A stretch of DNA of 64,000 nt from an uncultured Gemmatimonadota bacterium (GCA_903882745.1 CAIRYG010000011.1:310001-374000), one strand, 5' to 3'. Shown: positions 8,067 to 17,107, counted from the first letter of the stretch. Numbers and translations are program-made. The notes: generated by a model not told the origin, from the sequence alone.

Positions 8067-9769
8067 GCCGTGGCTCCCGTGCGAGCGATATCGAGTTCAC
8101 GACGTGCCTGCGGCACGAGTGCGCTCTGCGGATACGTAAGAATCAAATGCTCAAGCCGGTCCACCGCGCCGGCGGCGTCCCCTTTGCGACGTAAGGCGCG
8201 AGCCCATTCCAGATCAGATTCCGCGGCTTCAGGCGCCGTGGCGTACTGCTGCACGATCCGTTGCCAGAGGGGAATCGCCTGCCCGTCGCCGCGACGCGCC
8301 ACGTGGATGCGGGCGGCGAGCGCGAGCAGCAGCGGGGCGGCATCCACGACCTCATCCGCCGCCCGCTCAAAGCGCTGCGCTGCCTGTGTTGAGTCGTTGC
8401 GCGCGAGCGCCATGAAGGCGGCGCCAATCGCGCGCGAACTGTCGGACTTGGTGCGACCGAGGAGCGCCATGGCATTCACCACATCAGGGGTGACTTCCGC
8501 GGGGTGTCGCAGTCCAGCCCGTGCCTTCACAAGGTCGCCGTCAAAGAGGGCGATCCACGCCGTGACTTCATCTTCGTCGTCCAGGGTCGCTTGGGTGAGC
8601 GCGGCACGGGCCTTGTCGATCTGGCCGTTCCGGATCCAGGCCCACGCCACAACACGCGCGTAGCTCTTGACGACAGCAGGATCGAGTTGCGGGGCGTTGG
8701 CCGCGAGGCGCGCCTCGACGTCGCGCGCGCGACCGAGTTGACTCAGCGCCTTCAGCTCGAGCGGTAGCAACTGCGTTCGCGCTGCGGCAGGAGGCAGCAG
8801 TGCACCCCCCGTGGCAATGAACGCAAGCGCAGCGGTCGGCTCACCCGCGTTGAGCGCGGCGGTTGCGGCGCGCGTGGCGAGCGGCCCCGAGGGGCGAGCG
8901 GCGAGCATCGCGGCGAGCGCGTCACGTGCAGGCCCCCACGCCGTGGCACGCTCGGCGTCGGACGCGAAGTCACTCCAGGTATCGAACGCGGAATCAGCTG
9001 GCGCGAGTGTGGCGAAGGAGCGCCACGCCTCGCGTGGCTGACCCCAACCCATCTCGAGCAGGCCCAGCGTCTTACGCACCGATATCGGAGCGGGGGTCAC
9101 GCGGAGAATCGCGCGAATGGAGTCCCGTTTTTCCGTCGGAGCGGGCTGTAGCGAGTACTGCGCCGCCTGCTCTAGGTAGCCCTCGTTGGCCAGCGCTTCG
9201 CGCCAGGCGACCGCCGCTTCGGACCACAGACCAAGCCCCGCGCGCAGCTGTGCGACTTCGATGCGCAGTTCTTTCGTGCTGCCGAGCGACCTCGTGGCTT
9301 CCTGAAGAATCGTATCCGCGAGCGCGGCGCGGCCATCCATCAGCAGTTGGCCGGCGAACTCGCGGTAGGGCGTCGGGTCGTGCGGCTGGAGGCGCACCCA
9401 ATCGTTGAATGCGTCTCGTGCGTCCTTGTCGCGCGCCACAGCACGCAATACCCGGAGCTGCGAACCGCGCAACATGCGATCCGTGGGACGCTGCCGGACG
9501 AGTGTATCGAGCGCCACCAACACGCTGTCGTCCTGCGCGAGCTGCGAGAACACTCGTTCGAGACCGAGCACTCCCTGCCCCGGTTGGCCCGCGCTAATGA
9601 CCGCGCGCCAGGCAGTGACGGCATCGCGCCATTTTCCTGCGTTCTCGAGATCGATGGCCCGTTGAATCAGCTGGTCCTGCGCCTGCGCATAGACCACGAC
9701 AGGACGCACCGTGATGGCCACGCAGGCGCTCAGCGCCAGCGCGCGCACGAAGTTCCCCACGGTGATCAC
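8063..9769 (-). CDS. Exported tetratricopeptide-repeat protein
   Basis: The 568-aa protein has a signal peptide (about 1-28, ending V-V-Y-A-Q-A-Q) and then helical repeats over nearly its whole length. They are rich in Ala and Leu with TPR-like spacing. The last repeat region (about 510-560) has the form seen in outer-membrane assembly TPRs (D-A-A-G-A-V-D-R-L-E-H-L-I-L-T-Y-P). It probably acts as a periplasmic scaffold. The start is GTG and overlaps the DUF4175 stop by 4 bases; its own stop overlaps the next start (ATGA). Function is inferred from context only. Confidence 0.82.
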   Translation of the reverse strand: MITVGNFVRALALSACVAITVRPVVVYAQAQDQLIQRAIDLENAGKWRDAVTAWRAVISAGQPGQGVLGLERVFSQLAQDDSVLVALDTLVRQRPTDRMLRGSQLRVLRAVARDKDARDAFNDWVRLQPHDPTPYREFAGQLLMDGRAALADTILQEATRSLGSTKELRIEVAQLRAGLGLWSEAAVAWREALANEGYLEQAAQYSLQPAPTEKRDSIRAILRVTPAPISVRKTLGLLEMGWGQPREAWRSFATLAPADSAFDTWSDFASDAERATAWGPARDALAAMLAARPSGPLATRAATAALNAGEPTAALAFIATGGALLPPAAARTQLLPLELKALSQLGRARDVEARLAANAPQLDPAVVKSYARVVAWAWIRNGQIDKARAALTQATLDDEDEVTAWIALFDGDLVKARAGLRHPAEVTPDVVNAMALLGRTKSDSSRAIGAAFMALARNDSTQAAQRFERAADEVVDAAPLLLALAARIHVARRGDGQAIPLWQRIVQQYATAPEAAESDLEWARALRRKGDAAGAVDRLEHLILTYPQSALVPQARRELDIARTGATA

Positions 9770-12700
9770 GGCTTGTCGCCGTTCAGCCGACGGAAGTATT
9801 CAATCACCAATCGACGCTCTTCGTTGCTCAACCCGCGCAACTCATTCCATTCCGGCACGCGATACTTGAGCGCGGCTTTCCCCGATGCATTCGCGGAGGG
9901 CGGGACGAACGGATTGTTCTGATCGCCAGGCTTCGACTCGCGACGCGACGACTCGTCCTTTTGGTCGTTCTCTAGCGTGCGGCCCGCGTCGAGCATGCGC
10001 TTGAACAAGCGCTGTTGGCGTTCGAGGACCGTCGGATCTGCAGCACCCTGCTCGAGCGACTGCGCCAACTGCCGCGCTTCGCGCGCCAGCTCCGCGGCCT
10101 TGCCCGATGCATCGGCGTCGCCCACGTCGTCGAGCTTGCGCGCCACGTCGCGCTGCGTGCGCGCGAGATCCTTGGCCAGCGCCTGGCCTTCCGGAGACAT
10201 CTGCTGCCCCTGCTTCTGCTGCTGGATCGCGTTTTGGAGGAAACTCTGCATCTGCCCGTTCAGCGATCCCTGCTGACGCGCCAACTGCTGCAACTGCGCG
10301 AGCAACTCTGGAAGTCCGCTAGCCGACTGCGAATTCCCGGCGCGCTCGCGATCACGCGTGAGCGACGCGGCGGCTTGGCGCAACGCATCCGCGGCGTCGG
10401 ACATCGTGCCGCTGGCCTGCGAGGCGTTCCGCTGATCCGACGCGTCCTTGGTGGCCTGCTCAACTTTCTGTTCAGCGTCACTCACCGCCTTCTGCGACTT
10501 CGGCGAGACGAGCGCCGAGCGTTTGGCTTGGCTGTTGAGCCGGTCCGACGCCTTCTGCACCCCTTGGGCGAGCGCACTCTGCTCCGAGCGCAACGACGGA
10601 TCCGAGGGATTTTGCTTGGCCTTGTTCGCGAGCGCGTCCTGCTGTCGCGCGAGCTGCAGCATCTCCTGCACGGAGCGATCAAGCTCGCCCGTGACTTCCT
10701 GCTTCCACTCTTCGACCTGCGCCTTGCGTCCATCGGAGAGCGCTTGCGCGGCAGCGTCCATTGCATCGGCCGCTTCGCGTGCCGCATCCGAGCCCTGCCC
10801 CTTCTGCCCAGGCTGCCACTTCTGCCCTTGCTGGCCTTTCTGTCCCTGTTGCCCTTGCTGCCCTTGCTGGCCCTGCTGGCCCTGCTGGCCTTGCTGGCCT
10901 TGCTGGCCTTGCTGGCCTTGCTGGCCTTGCTGGCCCTGCTGGCCCTTTTGCCCGCTCTGGCTCTGCTGCTGGCCTTGCTGCTGGCCCTGCGGCTGGCCCT
11001 TGCTGTCCTTGGGCTGCGCCTTGTCGTCGCCAGACTGGCCCTTCTCGCCTGACTTTTCCCCCGCCTGATCGCGGTCCATCGCGCTCTGGGCCTTCATCGC
11101 TTCGTCCAGCGCGCGCTGCGCGTCTTTCGCGGCGGTGTCGGCGTTCTCCTTCTTCAATCGATCCTTGAGCGCCTCAATGTCCTTGGCCAGCTGAGCGGTG
11201 CGGTCCTGCATGCGCTTGTTCGCGTCGGGGCCCCCTTTGGCGCCGGAGTCCGCCAGCGCGCGCTGCTGCTTGGCCAGATCTTTCGCTTCGTCGCGCAACG
11301 TTTGCATCGCGCCTTCGAGCGCCGCCCGCTTCAAGATTTCCGCGCTCTTCTCGAGCGCCTCGCGCATCTTCTTTTGCTGGTCCGACATCTGTTGCAACGA
11401 CGCCTTGGACTGATCCTGCGACAAATTCTGCGTGGCGTTGTCGAGCTTCTTCAACGCCTCCATCATCTCGGGCGTGAGCGCCTCGCGCAGCAGGCGCTGG
11501 GCCTCACGCAGCTGTCCGGCCATGGCCGTGTCGAGCGCCCCGGCCGCGCGCATCCGATCCTCAAGCGCCTTGGACGTTTGCTGTAACTGCTGCACGCGCT
11601 CGGCCATCGCCTTCTGTTCCGCGGCAAGCGCTTTGGCCTGCTGCGCCCCTTCGTACTTCATTGCATTAGGCTGCCCAGCCTTCGCCGGATCGTCCGATTT
11701 CCCGGGGCGCTGATTGGCGGCATCTGACGTGCGCTGTTGCAACTGCTGCATCGCTTTTGCTGCCGCCGCTGCGCGGGACGCGGCCGAATCAGCAGCAGAA
11801 CGCGCGGCCAAGCGCTGCTCTTCAGTTGCCGGAATGCGGAGCACCAGCTCGCGGCTCATCCCGTCTTGTCCACCGGGCGATTCGTCACGCGCCACCAGCT
11901 GCACGTGCACCGCATCGCCGGCCCCAAGACCAAACGGGGTGAGATCCATCATGAGCGTGCCGCTCCAATCCGCACTGCCGCCGCCCGCCACCTTCTGCAC
12001 ATTCGGTGTGGTCGCGCGCCCGTCACGCGTGATGCGCCAGACCTTGAGCGAGACCGACGCCAACGCGTGATCGTCGCTCGCCACGAGCTGGAGTTCAATT
12101 TTATCCGTCGCCTGCACCAAACTGTCGCTGCCGGGCGAGAGAATCTCAGCCAGCGGCGCGGAATCCGGGAGGACCTCGAGCACGAGAGGGGCCGGCACAT
12201 CGGCAATCACCTTCGTCTGGCCGCGTGCACTCCAGCTCCAGGTACCGCTCGACATCGGCGTCATACGACCGCTGAATCGCCGGTCATCGCTCGCGAGCGC
12301 AATCGTCTGCGTGCCGTCCGACAACGCCACGGCGGCCAATGGCTCCGACGAATGTCCCTCGATCGTCAACGACGTGCCGCGCGGCAGCCGCAGCGGTGCA
12401 TCCGCCACCAATGTCTCCGGCGCGCGACGCAGGTACGCCGGATACGTCGCACGAATGGCGACATCGCCCACGAACGGACGGTCCACCACGCGCACCACCA
12501 CCGTGTCGCTCAGCGCACGCCCATCGGTTGCCACCAACGTCAGGTCCGCATCGAGTGGACCAAACTCCACCTTCGCCTCGCCACGCTCCACCACAATGGG
12601 CGTCTCCGACCAGGCATTGCCCGTCGTCCGACGGCGCAGCACGAGCGCGCTCCGCCCCGCCGCGCGAATCGTAAAGCGCACCGTGCTCCCACGCTGTGCC

Positions 12701-13284
12701 CGACGCGGCGCTCCTGGAATCTCAATGGGCGACAACAGCGTTCCACGCCACGCGTCCACCGGATGCACCAGCGCCGCCCACCCATCGCGCCGTGACGTCG
12801 CCCCAATCACCAGCGCTATGAGCACCGGCACGAGCACCGCGCCCGCGCGAAACGCCCGCGTGCGGAGCCGCCGCTCAAGCGCCGGCGCCAGCACGTCGCC
12901 GCTGCGATGCAACCGCTCCGCCAACTGCTGCTCCGCCACTCGCACGAAAATGCTGCGATCGTAGGCGAGCTCCACAACGCCGCGCACCGCACCGTCGCGC
13001 AACGACTGCTCACGCTCCACCGCCGCCGCTACCGCCGGCAGCGACGACAACGCGGTCGCCGTACGCGTCCCACGACGCGCCACAAGCCATCCGGCAATCA
13101 CCACCACCGCCCACACCGCAAAGGGGACGAACCGCGGGAGCCCAATCCACCGCGCGCCGCCCAAGACCTGCACCCCCAACACAAGAATCGCCGCTGCCGC
13201 CGCGAGCACCGCCACGGTCGTTCCCGCGTGCGCCAACCGCACCACACGCGCGCGCTCGCGGATCAGAATATCCATCAGGCTCAT
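9766..13284 (-). CDS. DUF4175-type membrane protein with coiled coil and GQQ repeat tract
   Basis: The 1172-aa protein has hydrophobic segments near residues 20-45, 50-70 and 148-165. These are followed by beta-rich extracytoplasmic domains (about 190-490), then a very long Ala/Gln/Lys-rich coiled-coil region (about 500-1120) that matches the DUF4175 style. Residues about 760-830 are low complexity, dominated by repeats of Gly-Gln-Gln. DUF4175 and DUF4159 genes commonly sit in clusters with MoxR ATPase, DUF58 and vWA proteins. Here only the DUF4159 gene (ATGA overlap upstream) and a TPR gene (GTGA overlap downstream) accompany it. The molecular role is unknown. Confidence 0.85.
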   Translation of the reverse strand: MSLMDILIRERARVVRLAHAGTTVAVLAAAAAILVLGVQVLGGARWIGLPRFVPFAVWAVVVIAGWLVARRGTRTATALSSLPAVAAAVEREQSLRDGAVRGVVELAYDRSIFVRVAEQQLAERLHRSGDVLAPALERRLRTRAFRAGAVLVPVLIALVIGATSRRDGWAALVHPVDAWRGTLLSPIEIPGAPRRAQRGSTVRFTIRAAGRSALVLRRRTTGNAWSETPIVVERGEAKVEFGPLDADLTLVATDGRALSDTVVVRVVDRPFVGDVAIRATYPAYLRRAPETLVADAPLRLPRGTSLTIEGHSSEPLAAVALSDGTQTIALASDDRRFSGRMTPMSSGTWSWSARGQTKVIADVPAPLVLEVLPDSAPLAEILSPGSDSLVQATDKIELQLVASDDHALASVSLKVWRITRDGRATTPNVQKVAGGGSADWSGTLMMDLTPFGLGAGDAVHVQLVARDESPGGQDGMSRELVLRIPATEEQRLAARSAADSAASRAAAAAKAMQQLQQRTSDAANQRPGKSDDPAKAGQPNAMKYEGAQQAKALAAEQKAMAERVQQLQQTSKALEDRMRAAGALDTAMAGQLREAQRLLREALTPEMMEALKKLDNATQNLSQDQSKASLQQMSDQQKKMREALEKSAEILKRAALEGAMQTLRDEAKDLAKQQRALADSGAKGGPDANKRMQDRTAQLAKDIEALKDRLKKENADTAAKDAQRALDEAMKAQSAMDRDQAGEKSGEKGQSGDDKAQPKDSKGQPQGQQQGQQQSQSGQKGQQGQQGQQGQQGQQGQQGQQGQQGQQGQQGQQGQKGQQGQKWQPGQKGQGSDAAREAADAMDAAAQALSDGRKAQVEEWKQEVTGELDRSVQEMLQLARQQDALANKAKQNPSDPSLRSEQSALAQGVQKASDRLNSQAKRSALVSPKSQKAVSDAEQKVEQATKDASDQRNASQASGTMSDAADALRQAAASLTRDRERAGNSQSASGLPELLAQLQQLARQQGSLNGQMQSFLQNAIQQQKQGQQMSPEGQALAKDLARTQRDVARKLDDVGDADASGKAAELAREARQLAQSLEQGAADPTVLERQQRLFKRMLDAGRTLENDQKDESSRRESKPGDQNNPFVPPSANASGKAALKYRVPEWNELRGLSNEERRLVIEYFRRLNGDKP
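10797..11000 (-). repeat. 9-bp minisatellite encoding the Gly-Gln-Gln tract
   Basis: Plus-strand units of CTGGCCTTG and close variants (CTGGCCCTG, CTGCCCTTG) are repeated about a dozen times in tandem. They read as Gly-Gln-Gln on the minus strand inside the DUF4175 gene. The central copies are identical, so copy number may vary between strains. Edges are approximate because the flanking copies are degenerate. Confidence 0.9.
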
Positions 13285-13952
13285 GTCGTGGGCCGCCCAG
13301 TAATCGCGTAGACAAACAGATTCACGCCCATCCGCAGCGCCGCCTCGTGCAACTCCGGCGGGTCACTGTAGGTCCCGATGTCTTCCCAGCCGTTCCCGAG
13401 ATCGCTCTCCGAGCTGTAATACACCGCTAAGCGATTTCCCAGAAAAATCCCAAAGCCGCGCGCCGGCTTTCCGTCATGCTCGTGGATCTTCGGAATCCCG
13501 CGCGGAAAGTCATACATCACATGATAAATCGGATGCGACAACGGCACGTCCACGAGCTCCCGATCCGGGAACACGCGCTTGATCTCGCGGCGGAAGCTCT
13601 CATCGAGTCCGTAGTTGTCATCCACATGCAAAAAGCCGCCGCGCGTCAGATACTCGCGCAGCCGAACCACCTCAGCATCGCTCAGCTTCATGTTCCCGTG
13701 GCCGGTCACATGCAGGAACGGATAGTCCCAGAGCCGGTCGTCCATCAAGGTCACCCGCGCTTCCGTGGCCTCAACGGATAACGTGGTGCGCTCCTTGATC
13801 GCCCGCAGCAAATTCGGCAGGCTCGACGGATTCGAGTACCAGTCGCCGCCGCCATCGTATTGGAGCCGCGCAACAGTGAGCCGCGGAGCCCGTGCCGACG
13901 CGGCCAAGGGAACGAGGAGCAGCAGAATAGCAAAGCGACGGAAACGGTTCAC
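13281..13952 (-). CDS. DUF4159 domain protein, exported
   Basis: The 223-aa protein has a signal peptide (about 1-22, L-L-L-L-V-P-L-A-A-S-A-R-A) followed by one DUF4159 domain. Recognisable features are the R-L-Q-Y-D-G-G-G-D-W-Y start, F-L-H-V-T-G-H-G near 78, G-G-F-L-H-V-D-D-N-Y near 105 and the closing Y-A-I-T-G-R. The fold is related to class I GATase-like domains. The start is GTG, overlapping the rsmI stop (GTGA), and the stop overlaps the DUF4175 start (ATGA), so all three are tightly coupled. The function is uncharacterised. Confidence 0.9.
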   Translation of the reverse strand: MNRFRRFAILLLLVPLAASARAPRLTVARLQYDGGGDWYSNPSSLPNLLRAIKERTTLSVEATEARVTLMDDRLWDYPFLHVTGHGNMKLSDAEVVRLREYLTRGGFLHVDDNYGLDESFRREIKRVFPDRELVDVPLSHPIYHVMYDFPRGIPKIHEHDGKPARGFGIFLGNRLAVYYSSESDLGNGWEDIGTYSDPPELHEAALRMGVNLFVYAITGRPTT

Positions 13953-14785
13953 TCGTGGGCCAGGCGGTACGCCAAGTTTCGGGGGGCGGCAGACTCTTCC
14001 ATCAATACGCGCACAATGTCGCGTGCGCTCAATCCTTCCCCTCGCAAAACGACCGCTCGGGCGCTGAGTGCCTCCTCGTCGAGCGCCACGGCCACCGCGC
14101 CCGACACCAGCAGCACGACCTCGCCACGCGGCGCCGTCTCCTCATACGAGAGCGCCAACTCGGCGACCGTGCCCCGCCGGAACTCCTCAAACTGCTTGGT
14201 GAGCTCACGCGCCACCACTGCCAGCCGCTCCCCAGCCCCCGCCTTTACCAAATCGGCCAGGGTGTCTCCCACCCGCCCCGGGGCCTCGTACAGCACCGAC
14301 GTATGCCGCGACTCCACCACCTCACGCACCACGGAGCTCCGCTCCTTCCCCTTCCGCGCTAAAAAGCCGTAAAACGTGAAGCTCGTTGCGTCCAAGCCCG
14401 ACCCCACCAACGCCGCTAACAATGCCGAGGCGCCAGGGATGGGCACAATCGTCACACCAGCGTCGATCGCGGCGCGCACCAATCGCGCACCTGGATCCGA
14501 GAGCAAGGGCGTGCCGGCGTCACTGATCAACGCCAACCGTGCGCCCCCCACGAGCCGAGCCACCAACGCCGGAGTGCTTTTGGCCTCGTTGTGCTCGTGA
14601 TGCGCGAGCAGCGGCGTATGCACCTCAAAGCGGTCCAGCATGGGACGTGAGTGACGGGTGTCCTCGGCGAGAATCGTCTCCACCGACTGGAGCACCTCGA
14701 TGGCGCGCGGACTCAGATCGCCGAGATTCCCGATCGGCGTGCTGACGAGATACAGCGCTCCCGCGCTCACAGTTTCACCGGCCAA
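13949..14785 (-). CDS. rsmI: 16S rRNA (cytidine(1402)-2'-O)-methyltransferase
   Basis: This SAM-dependent enzyme 2'-O-methylates C1402 in the decoding centre of 16S rRNA. The 278 aa match the family length. The tetrapyrrole-methylase-type N-terminal signature is clear (Y-L-V-S-T-P-I-G-N-L-G-D near 12-23), followed by A-E-D-T-R-H-S and the G-T-P-L-L-S-D-P-G loop. The last 50 residues form the C-terminal helical part. It is the first of a run of overlapping genes that continues into DUF4159, so ribosome modification and envelope genes share a transcript here. Confidence 0.96.
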   Translation of the reverse strand: MAGETVSAGALYLVSTPIGNLGDLSPRAIEVLQSVETILAEDTRHSRPMLDRFEVHTPLLAHHEHNEAKSTPALVARLVGGARLALISDAGTPLLSDPGARLVRAAIDAGVTIVPIPGASALLAALVGSGLDATSFTFYGFLARKGKERSSVVREVVESRHTSVLYEAPGRVGDTLADLVKAGAGERLAVVARELTKQFEEFRRGTVAELALSYEETAPRGEVVLLVSGAVAVALDEEALSARAVVLRGEGLSARDIVRVLMEESAAPRNLAYRLAHE

Positions 14786-14800
14786 GGCTGCATGTCACAC

Positions 14801-14850
14801 AGCCCCGCGCATGGCGCCGCTTGGCGACGCATCCAGACACACGCGGGGCT
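14801..14850 (-). other. Inverted repeat between trxA and rsmI
   Basis: Nine perfect pairs, AGCCCCGCG (14801-14809) with CGCGGGGCT (14842-14850), enclose 32 bases. The dyad lies downstream of trxA and ahead of rsmI on the minus strand. No T run follows in that direction, so it is not a classical intrinsic terminator. It could attenuate transcription or protect the trxA 3' end. Confidence 0.5.
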
Positions 14851-14863
14851 CGTAACGCGACGG

Positions 14864-15190
14864 TTAGACGAGGTGCTTGTCGAACTTCTCCGCCAGCGCC
14901 GCCTTCGGCACCGCACCCACGACCTGGTCAATCAGCTTGCCGTCCTTGAAGAACAGCAGCGTCGGAATCGACCGCACGTTGAACTTCATCGACGTCTTCT
15001 GGTTGGAATCCACGTCAAGCTTGGTGATCTTCACCTTGCCCGCGTACTCCACCGACAGCTGGTCGAGGATCGGCGCGATCATGCGGCACGGGCCGCACCA
15101 GGTCGCCCAAAAGTCCACCACCGTCAGCCCTTCGGCCTTCTCAACGTTCGCTTCGAAATCGGCGTCCGTCACCACGATTGCGTTCGACAT
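14864..15190 (-). CDS. trxA: Thioredoxin
   Basis: The 108-aa cytoplasmic thioredoxin has the redox motif W-C-G-P-C with Cys32 and Cys35, and the cis-proline loop S-I-P-T-L near residue 77. Length and motif are those of the general disulfide reductase rather than a membrane-tethered TlpA/DsbE form, since there is no signal peptide or anchor. It stands alone with about 78 bases before rsmI, and its 5' side faces the methylmalonyl-CoA epimerase gene. I could not identify a promoter in the shared 136-base divergent region. Confidence 0.97.
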   Translation of the reverse strand: MSNAIVVTDADFEANVEKAEGLTVVDFWATWCGPCRMIAPILDQLSVEYAGKVKITKLDVDSNQKTSMKFNVRSIPTLLFFKDGKLIDQVVGAVPKAALAEKFDKHLV

Positions 15191-15326
15191 AGCTCGGGAG
15201 TCTCCCCACGTCTGACTGTTCCGTGCGCGCCACAGGTGCCGAGTGCCCCCGGGTCGCGCTAACCTTCACGGTGCAGCTGCCGCTCCAGTCCGGGCGGATC
15301 GCCCTTTCCTTTGCTCATACTCACCG

Positions 15327-15737
15327 ATGACTTCCCCCATCCGTCGCGGTACCCGCATCGCCCACATCGGCATTGCTGTGCAGTCCCTCGACGCCCTGCT
15401 GCCATTCTACCGCGATGTCCTCGGTCTTTCCGAAGTCCCCCTCGATGACGCCGACGGTGCCCGGATTGCAGGGCTCGCCGCTGGCGAATCATTGGTCGAA
15501 CTTCTGCAACCCGAAGCGGCCGGTTCGCCCATCGACAAGTTCATCGAGAAGCGGGGACCGGGAATCCATCACGTCTGCCTAGCGGTGGACGACCTCGACG
15601 GCACCCTAGAAAAGTGCCGCGCGGCGGGCATCGCTCTCATCGATTCCGTGCCGCGGATTGGAGCGGAGGGCAAACGCATCGCCTTCCTGCACCCCAAGTC
15701 CACGGGCGGTGTGCTGATCGAACTCTCTGAATACTAA
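15327..15737 (+). CDS. mce: Methylmalonyl-CoA epimerase
   Basis: The 136-aa VOC-fold enzyme interconverts (R)- and (S)-methylmalonyl-CoA in propionyl-CoA/methylmalonyl-CoA metabolism. It shows the paired beta-alpha-beta-beta-beta modules with metal-ligand positions at His13 (I-A-H-I-G-I-A-V), the H-H-V-C-L-A-V-D-D strand and the C-terminal Glu in V-L-I-E-L-S. I prefer the ATG at 15327 over an upstream GTG at 15243, because the protein then starts directly at the conserved fold. No mutase or carboxylase gene is nearby. Its stop overlaps the stop of the convergent lipoprotein gene. Confidence 0.92.
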   Translation: MTSPIRRGTRIAHIGIAVQSLDALLPFYRDVLGLSEVPLDDADGARIAGLAAGESLVELLQPEAAGSPIDKFIEKRGPGIHHVCLAVDDLDGTLEKCRAAGIALIDSVPRIGAEGKRIAFLHPKSTGGVLIELSEY

Positions 15738-16255
15738 AACAGCGCTTCCGCGTCTGGCGTCTTGCCCATGCCAGCGCTTCGGCAAAAGCCCTTGTTCTGC
15801 AGCGTGACAATATCGAACTCCGACACGAACCATCGTCCCGACGGACCGCGGACAGCCGTGAACTTTGTGGTGGCCTGCAACAGGCCCTGCACAAGATCGA
15901 CGTTGAAAATCACTTTCCCGCCCACACTCGCGGCCCCTTCCGTCACCTTCGCCTGATCGTGGCGGAGGGCACAGACCATGATGACCTCGCGCTGCTCGAA
16001 CGCGCGCGCATCATCACGGGCGCGCGCGGGGCCCGCTTCGTCGCCAAAGAGTGTTCCGAGCGTCGCCAAGTCTTGCTCGCGTGCCGCCGCAAGGAATCGG
16101 TCGACCGCGAGCCGCGCCGAGGGGGCGCCGTCGGTCCCGCTCGCGGTCCCGCTGGCCACGCGAGCGCCGGCGCCATTCGGCGAACCAGCGCCGCCGCTGA
16201 CCGGCACCGTACGGCACGCAACCAGGACGAGGAGCACACAGGCGACTCGCTTCAC
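15734..16255 (-). CDS. Small predicted lipoprotein, function unknown
   Basis: The 173-aa protein starts at a GTG and has a lipoprotein signal (V-L-L-V-L-V-A-C, lipid-attached Cys near 15). A Gly/Ala/Ser linker follows, then an alpha+beta domain that looks like an NTF2/SnoaL-like stress module (L-A-V-D-R-F-L-A-A-A-R-E-Q-D-L near 50; closing R-W-F-V-S-E-F). A much longer open frame upstream lies antisense to pdxJ and lacks a signal peptide, so I reject that longer start. It is convergent with mce, with 4 bases shared at the stops. Confidence 0.78.
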   Translation of the reverse strand: MKRVACVLLVLVACRTVPVSGGAGSPNGAGARVASGTASGTDGAPSARLAVDRFLAAAREQDLATLGTLFGDEAGPARARDDARAFEQREVIMVCALRHDQAKVTEGAASVGGKVIFNVDLVQGLLQATTKFTAVRGPSGRWFVSEFDIVTLQNKGFCRSAGMGKTPDAEALF

Positions 16256-16384
16256 GCGCGACTCCGTTTCAGAGGGATATGGGAAGCTAAGCGGGGCACG
16301 TGAATGCCAGCAAGCGTGTCGACTTGTTAACATTATCAAGAGCCGGCTCCCGGTCCGTCCCATCCCCCCCGACTTCTTTCGCCG

Positions 16385-17107
16385 ATGTTGCCCCTTCGTC
16401 TCTGCATTAACGTCGACCACGTCGCCACCGTCCGGCAGGCGCGACAGACCGATGAACCCGACCCCGTCGCAGCCGCCTTGGCATGCGAAGCGGCCGGCGC
16501 GGACGGCATTACGGCGCACCTGCGGGAAGATCGGCGGCACATGCAGGACGCCGACATCGAGCAACTGGCGGTCCGCTGCCGGACCCCGTTCAACCTCGAG
16601 ATGGCCTGCACCGAGGAGATGCTCCTGATTGCCGAACGGTTGCGGCCGGCGCAGGTCACCCTCGTGCCGGAGAAGCGCGCCGAGGTGACAACGGAAGGCG
16701 GGCTCGACGTGACCAAGGCGAGCGACATGCTGCAACCCGCGATCGCCCGACTCAGCGCCGCGGGAATCCGCACGGCGCTCTTTGTTGACCCGGTGCCCAT
16801 GATCATTGAGCGCTCCGCGTGGCTGGGTGCCCAGGCGATTGAACTGCACACCGGCACCTACGCGCACCACCCGCACGACCAACGCCCGCTCGCCGCGTTG
16901 CGCACTGGTGCGCGCCAGGCCGTCGCGCTCGGACTCAAAGTGCACGCCGGGCACGGCCTCACCGTGCGCAATGTCGCGCCAGTCGCGGCCATCCCCGAGA
17001 TCGAAGAGCTCAACATCGGACACACGATCGTGAGCATGGCCATGTTCACGGGGATCGCCCAAGCGGTGCGCGAGATGCGCCGAGTGATGGATGCGGCGCG
17101 CCGTTGA
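16385..17107 (+). CDS. pdxJ: Pyridoxine 5'-phosphate synthase
   Basis: The TIM-barrel enzyme condenses 1-deoxyxylulose 5-phosphate with 3-amino-1-hydroxyacetone 1-phosphate to form pyridoxine 5'-phosphate, the last ring-forming step of the DXP-dependent vitamin B6 route. The 240 aa agree with the family. Signature blocks are L-C-I-N-V-D-H-V-A-T-V-R near 6-17, H-L-R-E-D-R-R-H near 46-53, and G-H-G-L-T-V-R-N near 198. It is the first gene of the long plus-strand block. An A/T-rich patch at 16323-16340 in the divergent region may hold its promoter, but no clean hexamers are visible. Confidence 0.97.
   Translation: MLPLRLCINVDHVATVRQARQTDEPDPVAAALACEAAGADGITAHLREDRRHMQDADIEQLAVRCRTPFNLEMACTEEMLLIAERLRPAQVTLVPEKRAEVTTEGGLDVTKASDMLQPAIARLSAAGIRTALFVDPVPMIIERSAWLGAQAIELHTGTYAHHPHDQRPLAALRTGARQAVALGLKVHAGHGLTVRNVAPVAAIPEIEELNIGHTIVSMAMFTGIAQAVREMRRVMDAARR

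Noticed and set aside
10797-11000. Gly-Gln-Gln tract as a collagen-like triple helix
   Set aside because: Collagen-like bacterial proteins need Pro or charged residues at the X/Y positions and long uninterrupted repeats. Here the tract is almost all Gln, lacks Pro, and lies within a coiled-coil context.
10015-11052. Plus-strand leucine-rich frame opposite the DUF4175 gene
   Set aside because: The Leu-Ala repeat is only the reverse reading of the Gln-Gly repeat DNA. It has no plausible start or ribosome-binding site.
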